This document shows positions 47,176 to 58,291 of a DNA stretch of 64,000 nt, one piece after another. Made by a program: the position numbers and the translations under genes. The notes under the pieces are model-generated. The model searched no databases. It saw nothing but the letters and a program-made list of their open reading frames with translations, and was not told where the DNA came from. Position 1 is the stretch's first letter. Each line of letters begins with the position of its first letter. This DNA comes from Bedellia somnulentella (lineage: Eukaryota > Arthropoda > Insecta > Lepidoptera > Bedelliidae), in contig OY755171.1 in NCBI GenBank assembly GCA_963576735.1, positions 434,001 through 498,000 on the forward strand, given 5' to 3'.

Positions 47176-47756
47176 ATTCAAAATGACAGATTACCAATTT
47201 ATTCTGATTCTGGAGCTAACATGTGAAGCGGTGATGAAACATTCTAAGATAACAACCACTAAAGCCGTTTAGTTTAATAGAGCCTATCTTTGAAAAGCTG
47301 TCCTCGTTCAAATTAGGTGACTAAAAGGATCTTGTATTAAGTGGCTTTACAGATATACCAATTATGATACCACATGTTTTGGGACCAAAGTTGTAATAGC
47401 TCTTTATGTTTTATCTCAGGCTTTATGCGTTGTTTTTTATCAGGTTAAAATAAAAAGAGTTACTAAGGCTCCAGTCTACTATAGATGTGCGAGGGTAGTG
47501 TGTTTTAAAACATACATTCTTACAAGAAGTTTATACATGTAATCGTATATCCGATGCTTTTGCAAATATTGAATTGAACGTTGTTGTTAAATCGATAGCC
47601 TGAACCACTAAATTCTCCCTGAAATTATAATTCTTTATTCTTTCAGCGTCATACATAACACAACTTAAAAAGATGTAAAACGTAAACGTCACAGATTAGA
47701 TTAGTACCTATAGCTACAAAATTGGATAATGTGTCTCCACTACCGCCGCAGTTCTA

Positions 47757-47893
47757 AGGGCGGCCATACATTTACAGGTTGTAGCTGTCAAGATTAAGAC
47801 TGTGTAGCAGTCTTCTACGTACAGATAAACACAGACAGCTCGAACTGTCGAACTGCTCCAAGCGACAGCTCGAGCTCCTGTGTATGGCGGCCC
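47757..47893. mobile_element. Small MITE with TAA duplication (Harbinger-like)
   Basis: A 137-bp element with ends GGGCGGCCATACA and, inverted, GGGCCGCCATACA, flanked on both sides by TAA (47754-47756 and 47894-47896). A 3-bp TWA duplication with short GC-rich inverted repeats fits PIF/Harbinger MITEs. The inside repeats GACAGCTCGA-type motifs. Confidence 0.65.
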
Positions 47894-47896
47894 TAA

Positions 47897-48671
47897 GGAT
47901 TAAAAACATTGCTAATATTCCATCAATACGACCACCAAACACTGCAAACTGTAGAACAATCAATAGATGATTGGTTGTGCTAAGACTCGTCTCGTTTATT
48001 TGTTTTGGATATTAACAACCGCGCGGATGATGTAACGCGGTGACAAGGCCCGCCGCCGCCGCCGCCGCTGGTGGCAACACGGAGTATAACCAAGTGCCCA
48101 ATTAGCGACGTCTTGCCACGCTATTAGGACCACATTAGCTGCGTTACGTGACGCTATATGCATGTCATACACACATCTCGCATCTTAACGACTCGTCATA
48201 ATATCAGGTATTTTTCCAATATCATGACATTCATAGTTTACGACTGATACACGCGAAACACCAACCAAACGCCACAACTCCGAGTATCGGTGAAAGCGGT
48301 TCCCATTGCGTAGATTATGAGATTATCCAATAAACAGATAGACGCGGAAGGCGATTTCCTTTTACAATATTGAAAAGTCATGTCGGATCGGTTTAGAACC
48401 GCACGGCGCACTTATTGTCACCGATTACAAATAGAAGCCCGGTTAGCAATAACAAAGCATTTCATCCAGCGATTAACAACGATTACGCAAGGTGCACACA
48501 ATGAAACTCATGACAAAACACTGAAAGCCTCCTCCCCTCCACTGCTCCGCGTTATCACTGATAACTTATTATCGCACGTTGTCCCAGAAACGCAGCAGCA
48601 CCTGCTACACATTGAGGAATCGAGAGCTAACAACTTGAGCTGATATTGTAATATGAAAGGGACAAACCGAT
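47897..48671. other. No supported gene; CCG microsatellite
   Basis: A (CCG)n tract lies near 48052-48069. The frame 48380-48643 (plus) has no recognisable domain. Confidence 0.4.
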
Positions 48672-48788
48672 TCCGCAGCAGGTCGAGCGAGCAGAAGGCG
48701 TAGCCAGGTCTGCAGAAGCAGGAGACGGTGTCGTCGGCGTCGCTGAGCGGGACGGCCCGGTACCGCGGCAGGCCGCCGCGCCAGCTCA
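48672..48788 (-). other. Candidate coding exon, unidentified
   Basis: On the minus strand an ATG near 48786 opens a frame reading MSWRGGLPRYRAVPLSD, then DDTVSCFCRPGYAFC and SLDLLRNRF. Nearly every codon ends in G or C down to about 48675, after which the sequence turns AT-rich. The amino acid mix is balanced, unlike the Arg/Ala/Pro runs in the other frames. No strong donor follows (only CG|GTTTGT), and the whole patch is GC-rich, which weakens the codon argument. Not recognised. Confidence 0.28.
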
Positions 48789-49126
48789 TTCCACGCGCGT
48801 GCGCACACTGCCGCTCGCGCCGCCCCTCCCCGCCGCCGCCGCGCCGCCACTCCACAGACACCGCGCGACACCGCTCTTACGTAGTTTACGTACTTCACAC
48901 AATACCAACACTACTACTTTACCGACGACACGTGAATCGCTGAAAACTAAGTTACACAGCCTGCTATTTAAAAGGCTGTGTATACAAGCTTGGCGATCAT
49001 ACACTGCGATTCTTATGGACCGGCACAACACTAATTATTATGACAATCTATATATTGGACATCGGTTATCAGTTATCGAGTTTGATAACAGGAACTATGA
49101 TTACAGGTGTGCACCTCACCTAGATA

Positions 49127-49153
49127 GTGCTATTTTTTGATAAAAAATAGCAC
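49127..49153. repeat. Perfect 12-bp hairpin with 3-base loop
   Basis: GTGCTATTTTTT and its exact reverse complement are separated by GAT. It lies between a GC-rich patch and the hAT-like element. Role unknown. Confidence 0.6.
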
Positions 49154-50214
49154 CTTTTCGTATTTATATCGGAAGGGAAATAGAGCTAACCGCAACGGGA
49201 CCGAATGGAGGGGACCGACTCTCTGTCACACCATTCTATCACACTAGTGTGACACAGAAGAAATTTTTTCTTGTCTGTAACACTGCTTGGTGTGATCATC
49301 AATAACTAGTAACTATCATGACCAACCGTCACACTATCTAATAGAAAAAAAACTAATGTATTTTTTCACATGCCAATTACGAATGTCGTAACCGTGTAAG
49401 ACTTGAGAAAAACGAATATGAGGTGAAATAAATTTAATTACATTATAAAATTAACAATTACATCTTAATAAACTAAAAAAAAGCCTAACCTATAAGCCAC
49501 CTATGACGTCATCCTGCAGAAGGGAGTCAGAGTTACATTTTGCACTATTGAAAAATTACTAATATCTTAGGTTTAGGGAATAACATTTTATTGTTAATAG
49601 AATGGTTTAAGTAATTTGTACGATATTTTTTTAAAATACCAACGGACTAATTTCTAAAAAAGTACCAGAACATCAGAAGCTTGTAAGAGATATTAAATAG
49701 AGAACTTGAAGCTACCCCTTAAAACATTCTAATGTTCTTGTGATTCAATAATTAATTTGAAGTTTTGCAAGAAAATGAGTAACATAAAATACCTATATTT
49801 TATACCTCTTACTAGCTCTTGATATCTTGTCTGATACCTTTCTATAAGTACCTCGTTTATAAGAATATACTTACTTTGGAGGTTACAGATCCAGTGCACT
49901 TATATTTGCGACGGTTACGACAAAACCAAATTATTCCCGAATTAGCATATGTTTTCTGTTTATAATATTGATGACCATCGAGCAGAAGTACTTCGCCACC
50001 GTTTTTCCGTACAATTTCCACGTCCATTTTTTCACAAAATAGTTATAATTTTGTAATATATAGGTAAATAGTAATGATACCATATGACGTCCGTAGTCCC
50101 TATATCTTTAACTAGATATTGACAGTATTTATAAACAATTGAATATCCAGTGGCCATTAGTTTATTACGATAGACAAATTTTTGTCGAAAGAATTTTTCG
50201 ATGGATAAATTTTT

Positions 50215-50366
50215 GGGGAAAAGATGGTAAAATAAAGTTTGTTGGTGATGGGTCTCCAGCCGCATCCCCCAAAAATCCCTTAAAAGCCCCAATACCTTTA
50301 GTCGCCTCTTACGCACACCCACCGGAAGAAATGGGGTAGTGCTATTCTAAGCCGACACTACACAGC
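50215..50366 (-). mobile_element. SINE-A fragment inside the hAT-like element
   Basis: Minus-strand copy lacking the 3' third. It starts at GGGGAAAAGATGG and ends CACTACACAGC. The 5' head is intact, so the 3' end was lost by deletion or recombination, not by 5' truncation. Confidence 0.8.
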
Positions 50367-50505
50367 TTCTATTCTGAATAAACTTTCCGAAGAAAAACCG
50401 TCTACTTGCCCAAATATCTTCGCTAACATCGTCGTGCATTTTTATTTCAATCAAAAGAAAAAGTAGTGTGACTGGTAAGAAAAAAATGCTTCTGTGTCAT
50501 ACTAG

Positions 50506-51017
50506 TAGGGCATCCAATCCCGCAGCATTTTTGTAATCTCGGTATTTGCGGGATTGATATTTTTCAATCCCGCGGGATCTCGGTATTGGCGGGATCCCGC
50601 AAGTGTGTATGTGGTACATCAAATTGTATATTAGTAAATATAGTGTAAGGATTGAAGGATACAAAAGAAATAAAAATCAACATAGCTTTATTAGTTTTAA
50701 TTATCAAATCAAGCAAGAAGTACGATTATAATGACATATTATTATTTTTTTGGAAATGTTTTCGTAAGATACATAATGTATCTAATGTATCATCTGCCAG
50801 GCTGCGGCCGCGGCGATTCACCGCGATTCACTCTTTTCTTTTCGCTCGCTTGTCAGTAGTCGCGCGGCAGCGCGCGTATGAGGGTGTTTTTTTGCTGCAC
50901 ATCAGTCCCGCAAATCCCGCGGGATCCCGCGCATGTAATCCCGCATAGTGCGGGACTGAAAAATGATGCGGGATCTCGGAATAACGAGATCTCGGAATAC
51001 CGGGATTGGATGCCCTA
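50506..51017. mobile_element. hAT-like MITE nested in a hAT-like element
   Basis: A 512-bp element with ends TAGGGCATCCAATCCCG in inverted orientation and a perfect 8-bp duplication CATACTAG (50498-50505 and 51018-51025). The arms are full of CGGGATCTCGG and CCCGCGGGATCCCG motifs in both orientations. The centre (50785-50900) is GC-rich and non-coding. Confidence 0.88.
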
Positions 51018-51378
51018 CATACTAGTATGACAGTCAAGAAAAAATTTCTTCTATGCCACACCAGTGTGACAAAATAGTGTGACAGGGAGTCGGTCCCCCG
51101 AATGGATAACTGGTTAGTTTAGTGGCCAAATGATACAGTTTTTATACAACCATTAGGTTGCGGTCATTATGACCATTTTAATGATATGGACAGAAAAATA
51201 GATATAAATTACGCCTCCAAATACGGCTATGAATATTTAGATATCTACACAGCTTAAATGTAAGTCATCAATCAGTGATTAAATATGTTCTTATTTGATG
51301 TCGGTTTACGTGAATAATATTTATAATGTGCAACCCCAATCAAACCTTAAATCTAAGACCAAAGACCTAAAAATAACT

Positions 51379-51547
51379 AAGACGACCATGGAGGACACAT
51401 TTGGACCAAATAGAGAATGTGCTCAAAAGACCATGTATGAAAAGATTGATGGACGTAAAGGAAGTCAGTGAGGTTGGTCACGATCACACAAAGTGGTGAT
51501 CGATAGTCTATGCCTACTTCCATAGGAAATTATGGCCTGAGTATATC
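51379..51547 (+). repeat. RTE-D 3' end, diverged
   Basis: Plus-strand remnant of the RTE-D C-terminus and tail: GGAGGACACATTTGGACC, ATGTATGAAAAGATTGATGG and GTGATCGATAGTCTATGCC, then GGCCTGAGTATATC. It aligns with 11215-11415. Confidence 0.75.
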
Positions 51548-51907
51548 TATTGCGTATAACAAATATATAACTCTGGGATGGCTTTTACTACTGTGCTACT
51601 GAATGTAAGTGACAATTCAGGCAACAGGAATTATTTTCTTCTTGTCTTTATGTAAACAAATCAGAACCTAGTTTATTGAATGTGAACTTTAATTTTCTTA
51701 CATCTTTGTGTACTAATCAACCTGTATGAAAGAACCTCAAAGACCAATCTGTCACATAGTGATGTGACTCTCAATCATGTTTTTATCATAAGTATTTAGA
51801 TGGACCTAATGTTCCCTACCGTGTCATATGAATCTGTTTTCAGATATGGTGGATAAAACTCTTTGTTAATAATATTTATTATACAAAACTTACTTATACT
51901 TACACAC

Positions 51908-52040
51908 ATATTTCCCATTGGGGTAGGTTGAAACTTATCGATCACTATTTTGTACAATCCTGACAACCTCGCTTGCTTTTGTCACATTCATCATTCTTCT
52001 TATACATGATCTTTTATTCTTTTCACTGCAGACTTTCTCC
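51908..52040 (-). repeat. RTE-D 3' end, diverged, opposite strand
   Basis: Minus-strand remnant: TTTCCCATTGGGGTAGG, TATCGATCAC, TTTTGTACAATCCTGACA and CATGATCTTTTATTC. It faces the copy at 51379-51547 tail to tail across about 360 bp. Confidence 0.75.
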
Positions 52041-53911
52041 TTTGTAAGGTTATACGTTTTTGAATTATATAAAAGTACCTGTAATACAGTATGCAGTTCT
52101 CTGCAATTTAAGCAAGTGTAGTAAATATTCATTTATTGCAGTTATTTAATCAGCATTCATATTTATATTTTATTACTGATAAGTTAGATTGTGCAACAGC
52201 AAGTTAGCGTAAAGTAAGGTACTTAAAACATTTCATAATCATGAGAACTGTCTGATTTTAAATTGATCCAATAAGACATTAATTTATACACAGATGAAGA
52301 GTTTGATAGCCTCATGTTGAAGAATCTTATAATTTTTGGTAATTTATTTCTTTGCATACAAAAACAACAATTTCCCTATTTGATAGGCATTGTGACAATT
52401 ATTAAGCTTTACATTGAAAGTGAATTTGCTAGTCACATTTTTTTTCCTTGTTGATTTGGTGATATTTTTATAAATGTTTTGAATGATACAAATTAAAGAT
52501 ATTCTGTAGCATGGCATACCATAAAAGTATTGATTTCAGTAAGATATACTGCCTTACTTATAATCATGCTATTTGTTCCAAGACCTTTCATTGCTACTTT
52601 ATATCCTGACAAACATCTCTACTCATTTATAAAATTAAAGGTTATATTTTTCAGTTTGTTCCTGACAATAAAATCCATTAATAGAAATTCTTTACCAATT
52701 GGAAGCCAAGGTGTATTGTATTTAAGACAGCTATGTTCATTATGACTACTCATAAAGCTTTATTTTATCTCCTTGTTAAAGTAAAAAAAAAAGTAAGCAA
52801 ACCAAATGAAATCATATGATTAAAATAGAACACAACAAAACATAAATAATCATTCATTGCAAGATTAACAAAAACACAAAACAACATACTTATTTGTAAA
52901 ACAATAACAAATGAGTGAGGATGAAGTCACTACATAAAATATTGTAGCTCTAATATATGCTTCACTTGATAGATTTAAATACATCCTGAATAGAGTGGTT
53001 TGGCAATAGTCCACCACAGTAACCTAGACAATACTACTATTACCGTGAAGTATCACCCACTGATGCACAATAATTTTTGGATAGTAAGGATATGGATAAA
53101 GATTAAGCTAAGCCTGCACTATCCTAGTCAGACTGGGATGTCTAACTTTTCTTTATGGTTATGAACCAAATACTTTAAATATAGGAGCACAGAGACTGGA
53201 TTAGTAAATGTATGTGTTAATTATTTGAATATTCTTGTTAAGAATGAATATGCAATAGATGTTTCTGCACAGGGAAGGAAATCAATTTATTCTAAGGATG
53301 CTGTTAAATAGGTATGTGAGAAATGAAACTGTATCTTTATTATAGCTGCATAAGAACAGTAGATTGAGAGGTTAATTTAATGATATAACCAAAACAAATC
53401 AATCTTTAACATTGGTGTGGAAGATATAGAAAAAGAATAGTAGGAAATCTTAATTTGTTGACACTTCTCCCTGGTGTTTTAGTAATCCTTACCATGGCCA
53501 TGCAAATCTGTGTATGGCTTCAACTGATTTACATAAAGAATAAGCTATTAGTGCATGTTGCATTTAATAGTCTGATACATATTGTCATGTTCAACCTGAC
53601 GCAGCAGAACTTAATCCAAAGTCTTTTATAAGATTCTTTTAGACAGTGATTTACTACTTAGGCAACAGTTTGAGTAGTAAGACAAACAAATACATATGAA
53701 AGACAGGACCAATAGAGGTGGGAGTTTCATTTCAAAGTTGGGTAACTATAGATTACTGAAGCATTATGCAAAGGATCTGTCAATATTCTGCTGATTAACA
53801 TTCTTAATACTTATGGTTGGTATTTTCTTAGAAACTTGTCATAACACTACATTTATAAAACAAAACAGAACAAAATCTAACTTAAAAAAGATGTGACAGA
53901 GAACCAACTGT

Positions 53912-54105
53912 TTTATTTACAATCAGTGAGTTCCTCAGGAACTTGTCCCAGGGCCGTGGGAGGAGGTATTGTGTTGAAAGGGTGGATGTCAGCGCAGGAC
54001 TCACCCCATGAACCAGTCGACGGTGTCGCGGAGGTACTCCGGTAGCCGCTCCAGCTTGACGGTGTGTGCGGCTCCCGGTCGAGACAGCGCCTCCCGCCGC
54101 GACTA
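53912..54105 (-). other. Candidate exon with KLERLPEYLRDTVDWFMG, unidentified
   Basis: The minus strand reads EALSRPGAAHT and KLERLPEYLRDTVDWFMG, then TGA at 54001-54003, inside the sequence ATGGGGTGAGT. Two readings are possible. It may be a last coding exon ending at that TGA, with polyadenylation signal AATAAA on the minus strand at 53912-53917. Or it may be an exon ending ATGGG before a strong donor GTGAGT. The amino acid sequence looks like real protein. No good acceptor or start was found upstream, where a TAG closes the frame near 54100. Not recognised. Confidence 0.35.
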
Positions 54106-54299
54106 CGCGCGCCCACCCCCCATCACCTTCGCACACTCTTCAGCCACCAACAAACACTACACAATTGGAGCGTTCCACTGTCACAAAATTCAGTTATTGC
54201 AAAAGTTCACTGAAGCAGCTGAGCAGAATTCGCCATGTTGCGCAACCAGCCGTTTATTTTTAGAAAATTTTACTGTTCTAATGAACACAGTTTAAAAAA

Positions 54300-55050
54300 T
54301 AATAAGATTTTGTGTAATTAATACGCAAAGAAAACCTAAAATACAAGAAAAAATTAAAACTGACCACTAATGAGGAAAAATAATGAACGCAAAATCGAGA
54401 AAGTTAAAATTTGTAAATGTTTTTTTTTGCTTCTGGCAATATTTGTTCTTACAGCCAACCAACTGTCATATTGATTTTATAATCAATACGTTCAAGATCA
54501 TGATAACGAAAGTTAAAAATATTTGTTTATTCGCAATATGATCACAAGCTGAGGCAATAAATTGTAATTTAATTATTAATTACGAGCCAGGCCGTATCTG
54601 TTGCTGGCATTGTCATCAGGCTTAAATCGAGATTCTCAATATCAATATTTCATATATTGAACCTATTCTAAAACGTTTAGTTTTTCCATCCATTACAATC
54701 TAGTGTCAATAAATTGTGTTGAATTTTTTTAAACCTGTGTTAACCGGTATCACCACATAATTCTAGAAAATAATAAAACGAAATTTTATATAAATATTAA
54801 TACTAGTTCAGTAAAAGTGATTCATCATGAATTTTTGGTACAGTCAAGTTTAATAATTTGAGTCTTCAACTTTAAGTAAGATTGTTAATTTTTTAAACGT
54901 ATGAAAAACTTGACGCAATATTATAACCCTAAATTGAGGTTTTCTTTTCTGCTTGATATAATTTTCCACATTTATTATTTCCTCGGCTCATTACGTCGCC
55001 TTCTTGCACTTTTTCTGTATTTAATTGTAATCGTCAATTAGGAAAGCAAA
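54300..55050. other. Upstream region of the TOM5-like gene
   Basis: AT-rich, with no coding signal or recognisable repeat. The last part (about 54950-55050) must contain the promoter and 5' UTR of the gene starting at 55051; no TATA box or initiator was convincing. Confidence 0.4.
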
Positions 55051-55400
55051 ATGTTTCGATTGCCAATGGGGGAGAGGGTCGATCCCGCGGAGGAAAAACG
55101 ACAGGCTCGAGAAAACACTATCAACAGTGTAGTGGTATTTGGAGTTCTTTGTGCAGCTATCCGTGCCTGTGAGTTAATTATTAATTATATGCTTTATTTA
55201 AAGTAATATTCAACCTCAAAATGGTTCATGAAAAGTCACATCATCAAACTTTTAATATAATGCTAATGCTGTATCGATGTAACATAGCCTACTCTTATTG
55301 ATTTAGTTTTTGTTGTTCATACTTATAGTTATAAATGTTAAATTCGTTTTTTGTTCCAGCTGCTTTTTTTATGGAAATTCTACAATGCGCCACTGATTAA
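55051..55400 (+). CDS. TOM5-like mitochondrial import receptor subunit
   Basis: Small Tom proteins stabilise the TOM complex in the mitochondrial outer membrane, the entry gate for nuclear-encoded proteins. Exon 1 (55051-55168) encodes 39 residues and the first base of the next codon. The donor is GTGAGT at 55169, the intron is 191 bp, and the acceptor TTTTTTGTTCCAG ends at 55359. Exon 2 (55360-55400) ends in TAA. The product is 52 residues, close to the 51 of human TOMM5. It begins MFRLPMGERVDPAEEKRQAR, then a hydrophobic helix (about residues 25-46) containing VVVFGVLCAAIRA. The MFR start, DPxEExK motif, Arg-rich segment and single C-terminal anchor with a central Arg match the TOM5 family. 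AATAAA occurs at 55631-55636. Confidence 0.85.
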
Positions 55401-55630
55401 AACATGCTTATAGTATATCAAAGTGATGTGCTATCCATTTTATACACTCCACTCATGTTTGTTGATAGTCATCTCTAGAAAAAGTGTATTCCATCTTTCA
55501 AAAAATTACACAAATTCACACTGGTGCAGCTGAAGACATAATGTTGCTATTCTGAAAGTGGAGTATTCACAAATAGGTACTGATAATGTAGGTTTTATTT
55601 TGTACATATGTCTGGCAATATTATTGGTTA

Positions 55631-55636
55631 AATAAA
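55631..55636 (+). terminator. Polyadenylation signal of the TOM5-like gene
   Basis: AATAAA about 230 bases after the stop codon, the first clear signal downstream. Confidence 0.5.
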
Positions 55637-55978
55637 TAATTATTTGTTAGAAATAGATTCTTTCATTTAATGATGATAGACTAGTTAAAAAGCAATGTGT
55701 ATTGCAAATGTGATGTGACCATTTGACAATTGAAGTTGTAAGTTGTATAAATTTCTCATGTACTTCTCAGTTCAACATAGTTTTCCACCAGTCAAGCTAT
55801 AATGACAGTGAAAGCTATATAAAGCCACTTTTGAAATGCACTTAAATTATCCTTTCATCTGCAAGCAGGCAGGACCTATTGATTCCAATAAGTAAATTAT
55901 GGAGTTTATACTTTTATTAAAACTTACCCTTAAGTGCTGCCCTCTTTATTTTTTGTCTGGTGAGTAAAGTAACATACA

Positions 55979-56103
55979 TTTAATCACAGCTATAAATCTC
56001 TAAAACGGGTAGCCAGAGCTTCTGGAAAATATTGTAAAATTAAAGTGCTTGGGGATGTGTCTCGAACCATATCACCCCAAATCAGGCAGCAATGGGGTAG
56101 TGT
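55979..56103 (-). mobile_element. SINE-A, diverged
   Basis: Minus-strand remnant: TCACAGCTATAAATCTCTAAA, GGGTAGCCAGAGCTTC, GGGGATGTGTCTCGAACC, then GCAATGGGGTAGTG. The central part is missing. Confidence 0.6.
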
Positions 56104-56139
56104 TATCATGGATAACCAACTGTTCCTGGATATGTAAGA

Positions 56140-58034
56140 CTAGTGGATCGTCCCAGCTTCGCACGGGTAGCGTTGTTTTTTTAAATATCTGAGGTTTCTT
56201 TCTTCAGTCACTGCTCAAGCATTGTGAAATTTAGCGCAATGTTTTCAATTTATTAAATACTAGTGGATCGTCCCAGCTTCGCACGGGTAGCGTTGTTTTT
56301 TTAAATATCTGAGGTTTCTTTCTTCAGTCACTGCTCAAGCATTGTGAAATTCAGCGCAATGTTTTCAATTTATTAAATTTATAGCACTCCCTAAACAGTG
56401 TAGTTTGGTGATTTTAAATGCGCTTTGATGAACGGTTCAGTATTTCCGTTTAATAGCAAATTTTGAAATAAAACGCTATGAAGTATTTATAACAGTCTAA
56501 AAAATAAATCATTGATGTAGGATGCAACTACTGGCGCCATCTAGTATGTTATATGTAAATTAGTAAAGATTTAGTTTTGATCACGGGCGTGATGGCTTAT
56601 TTTATGTATAATTTCGGTGTTTGTCTACCGATTTCTATGATTCTTTTTTTATTGAATGGGTAATAATGTAACCTTTTTTTAAATTTGGGATGAGTGAGAC
56701 GTTTACAAACGTAAGAGTAAACAAATATAATCAGAATGATCCGAACTGCTAAGCTATCAGGAATTACACGTGTTATTGTGAGTCAACCGTAAAAGATAGA
56801 CATAAACTGCTGAGGAATTTTTTTTAGATAATTTTATGAAGAATATTTCCGTCACACATGATTTCTATGTAAGTTTAACCATTGAGGCTGCACACGCGAC
56901 GAAAGCTTAAAAAATGGAGTAACTTCTCCCGTTTTCCCAAAATTTCCCAAAATTCCCCTTTACTACTCAGCTGGAAAGTATACAAAAACCTGCGCAGGTG
57001 TATGAAGAATAAATTGTACCAAGTTTCGTTAAAATCCGTCGAGTAGTTTTTGTTTCCATAAGGAACATACAAACCGACAGACAGACAGACAAAAATTTTA
57101 CTGATTGCATTTTTGGCATCAGTATCGATCCCTAATCACCACCTGATGGTTATTTCGAAAATATATTTCATGTACAGAATTGACCTCTCTACAGATTTAT
57201 TATAAGTATAGATATAGCACTCCCTAAACAGTGTAGTTTGGTGATTTTAAATGCGCTTTGATGAACGGTTCAGTATTTCCGTTTAATAGCAAATTTTGGA
57301 ATAAAACGCTATGAAGTATTTATAACAATCTAAAAAATAAATCATTACGTGATGTAGGATGCAACTACTGGCGCCATCTAGTATGTTATATGTAAATTAG
57401 TAAAGATTTGGTTTTGATCACGGGCGCGATGGCTTATTTTATGTAAAATTTCGGTATTTCTATGATTCTTTTTTTATTGAATAGGTAATAATGTTACCTT
57501 TTTAAATTTGGGATGAGTGAGAGGTTTACAAACGTAAGAGTAAACAAATATAATCAGAATGATCCGAACTGCTAAGCTATCAGGACTTACACGTGTTATT
57601 GTGAGTCAACCGTAAAAGATAGACATAAACTGCTGATGATTTTTTTTTAGATAATTTTATGAAGAATATTTCCGTCACACATGATTTCTATGTAAGTTTA
57701 ACCATTGAGACTGCACACGCGACGGAAGCTTAAAAAATGGAGTAACTTCTCCCGTTTTCCCAAAATTTCCCAAAATTCCCCTTTACTACTCTGCTGGAAA
57801 GTATGCAAAAACCTGCGCAGGTGTATGAAGAATAATTGTACCAAGTTTCGTTAAAATCCGTCGAGTAGTTTTTGTTTCCATAAGGAACATACAAACCGAC
57901 AGACAGACAGACAAAAATTTTACTGATTGCATTTTTGGTATCACTATCGATCCCTAATCACCACCTGATGGTTATTTTGAAAATATATTTCATGTACAGA
58001 ATTGACCTCTCTACAGATTTATTATAAGTATAGA
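56140..58034 (-). mobile_element. Helitron-C inserted into another Helitron-C
   Basis: Three pieces in order on the plus strand: 56140-56259 (the last 120 bp of a Helitron), 56260-57212 (a complete Helitron from CTAG to GA) and 57213-58034 (the remainder of the first Helitron to its GA end). The outer element resumes where it left off, without duplication, at an A/T junction. Both copies carry the 4-unit GACA tract (57076-57091 and 57898-57913). Each is close to the elements at 6754 and 60126. No coding content. Confidence 0.87.
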
Positions 58035-58035
58035 T

Positions 58036-58291
58036 GATGAATAATTAATCTTTCACACTTCATAAAATAAATTAAACCTTATTTCCCCAACCCTTTTTCT
58101 TTATCAAGACTAAATATTATTTCTTTAATAACAATTTAGATATTTACATTGTAGTGGTGACATACTTGATGATGCATGGTTAATGGCATCCACTAAGCAA
58201 AAACCTGTGCTAGCGTGCCAACAATATCCAATTAAAAAAAGAGCTAACTCTTCAATTGGTTCATGGATGACTGTCAGATAGTGATTATGGA
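58036..58291. other. AT-rich spacer
   Basis: Nothing recognised before the RTE-D fragment begins. Confidence 0.4.

Larger units (their letters stand above)
45651..47750. other. No supported gene
   Basis: Contains an old SINE-A (46036-46300) and a tRNA-like block (47108-47175), listed separately. The 93-codon frame at 46273-46554 begins inside SINE-like sequence and has no domain. Confidence 0.4.
49210..51098. mobile_element. hAT-like non-autonomous element, 8-bp TSD
   Basis: Flanked by CGAATGGA on both sides (49202-49209 and 51099-51106), an 8-bp duplication as made by hAT transposases. The inverted repeats begin GGGGACCGACTC and match over about 69 bp (49210-49278 and 51030-51098; eight mismatches by my count). 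They contain near-palindromic TCACACTAGTGTGA motifs typical of subterminal binding sites. There is no transposase. A second hAT-like MITE (50506-51017) and a SINE-A fragment (50215-50366) lie inside and account for part of its 1.9 kb. Confidence 0.82.
51107..53900. other. Long stretch with RTE scraps only
   Basis: Contains two RTE-D tails (51379-51547 and 51908-52040), listed separately. The remainder is AT-rich with no supported gene. It ends at the 3' side of the candidate exon at 54 kb. Confidence 0.4.

Noticed and set aside
56875..57072. 65-codon frame MYVPYGNKNYSTDFNETW, nearly repeated at 60290-60487 and in part at 7764-7961
   Set aside because: Its conservation follows the Helitron-C DNA itself; the starts differ and the 7764 copy has indels that change the peptide. 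Not a gene.
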